Of a stretch of 6,651 bases of DNA, positions 6,509 through 6,651 are shown in pieces. The DNA is from Desulfobacterales bacterium. Lineage in GTDB: Bacteria > Desulfobacterota > Desulfobacteria > Desulfobacterales > Desulfobacteraceae. The notes under the pieces were generated by a model. It saw nothing but the letters and a program-made list of their open reading frames with translations, searched no databases and was not told the origin of the DNA. Position 1 is the first letter of the stretch. Every line of letters begins with the position of its first letter. Both the position numbers and the translations under genes were made by a program. The stretch spans positions 1 to 6,651 of the forward strand of contig JAKSBO010000478.1 of NCBI GenBank assembly GCA_022361095.1, given 5' to 3'.

Positions 6509-6651
6509 ATGAATCATAATTTAGACAATTGCTGCCCCCTGTGCGGATGGAATGATCCAAAGCTGTATTTTGAAGATAAAAACAGGATCTATCTGTCCTG
6601 CCAAAATTGTTGTCTTGTCTTTGTGCCAAAAGCGTATTATCTGACCAAGGA
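6509..6651 (+). CDS. Zinc-ribbon protein, probable class I SAM-dependent methyltransferase, C-terminus cut by window edge
   Basis: An open frame of 47 codons runs from ATG at 6509 off the right edge. The visible part is a compact zinc ribbon: Cys9-x2-Cys12 in CPLCG, then Cys31-x2-Cys34, with the string YLSCQNCCLVFVP at 28-40. This pattern (CPLC, an acidic/basic 'D+x+xY' strand, CxxC, LVFVP, then Y-x-L) is what I recall at the N-terminus of a family of roughly 200-residue class I methyltransferases with a following GxGxG SAM site. That catalytic domain lies outside the window, so the function is inferred from the head only. An in-frame TAA at 6500-6502 fixes the ATG at 6509 as the only start that keeps both CxxC pairs. 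Its only SD-like sequence, AAGG, abuts the ATG and is too close to be a good ribosome site. It is divergent from glpD, and nothing visible ties it to glycerol metabolism. Other zinc-ribbon proteins remain possible. Confidence 0.65.
   Translation, partial: MNHNLDNCCPLCGWNDPKLYFEDKNRIYLSCQNCCLVFVPKAYYLTK

Noticed and set aside
6384..6629. Minus-strand 81-codon open frame antisense to the methyltransferase-like start
   Set aside because: It overlaps the plus-strand zinc-ribbon coding sequence, which has clear CxxC motifs, and its own translation shows no recognisable feature.
1..6651. CRISPR array, insertion sequence, tRNA or rRNA
   Set aside because: No regularly spaced direct repeats, no transposase-like frame with terminal inverted repeats, and no tRNA T-arm or anticodon-arm signature or rRNA stretch was seen on either strand.

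Overview
The window looks like chromosomal DNA from a Gram-negative bacterium. The gene families and their style (an AHDFNN-type sensor kinase, a GlpD/GlpK pair, a zinc-ribbon methyltransferase) remind me of the sulfate-reducing Desulfobacterales (Desulfobacterota). That taxonomic guess is a recollection and was not checked by a search. Five protein genes are supported: four on the minus strand and one, cut by the right edge, on the plus strand.

Positions 1-2641 (minus strand) are visibly AT-rich. They hold a secreted periplasmic solute-binding protein of the SBP_bac_3 type (1853-2641) followed after 43 nt by a membrane histidine kinase (1809 down to 1, running off the left edge). No ABC permease or ATPase gene is seen. 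The kinase has two membrane segments flanking a roughly 110-residue extracytoplasmic loop, then a HAMP-like linker, a PAS domain, and complete HisKA and HATPase_c cores. The simplest reading is a signalling pair in which the binding protein captures a small ligand and either informs the kinase or is controlled with it. The partner and ligand are unknown.

Positions 2642-2959 contain no credible gene. They carry the presumed promoter and leader of the binding-protein gene and the region downstream of glpK.

Positions 2960-6050 (minus strand) have a more balanced base composition and encode a glycerol catabolism unit in the order glpD then glpK, 37 nt apart and each with a good Shine-Dalgarno sequence. 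GlpK phosphorylates glycerol to sn-glycerol 3-phosphate. GlpD oxidises that to dihydroxyacetone phosphate at the membrane and passes electrons to quinone. No glpF facilitator and no GlpR-type regulator gene are in the window.

Positions 6051-6508 are a 458-nt intergenic region between divergently transcribed genes. It contains a perfect 21-nt AT-rich palindrome, a GC-rich bulged hairpin and a spaced 8-nt inverted repeat, all candidates for regulation of glpDK or of the divergent gene. From 6509 the plus strand encodes the first 47 residues of a protein with a CxxC...CxxC zinc ribbon, resembling the N-terminus of a family of class I SAM-dependent methyltransferases.

I did not find a clearly undescribed system. 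The best candidates for a second look are the binding-protein/kinase pair and the GlpK whose regulatory loop lacks the residues used for control in the well-studied enzymes.
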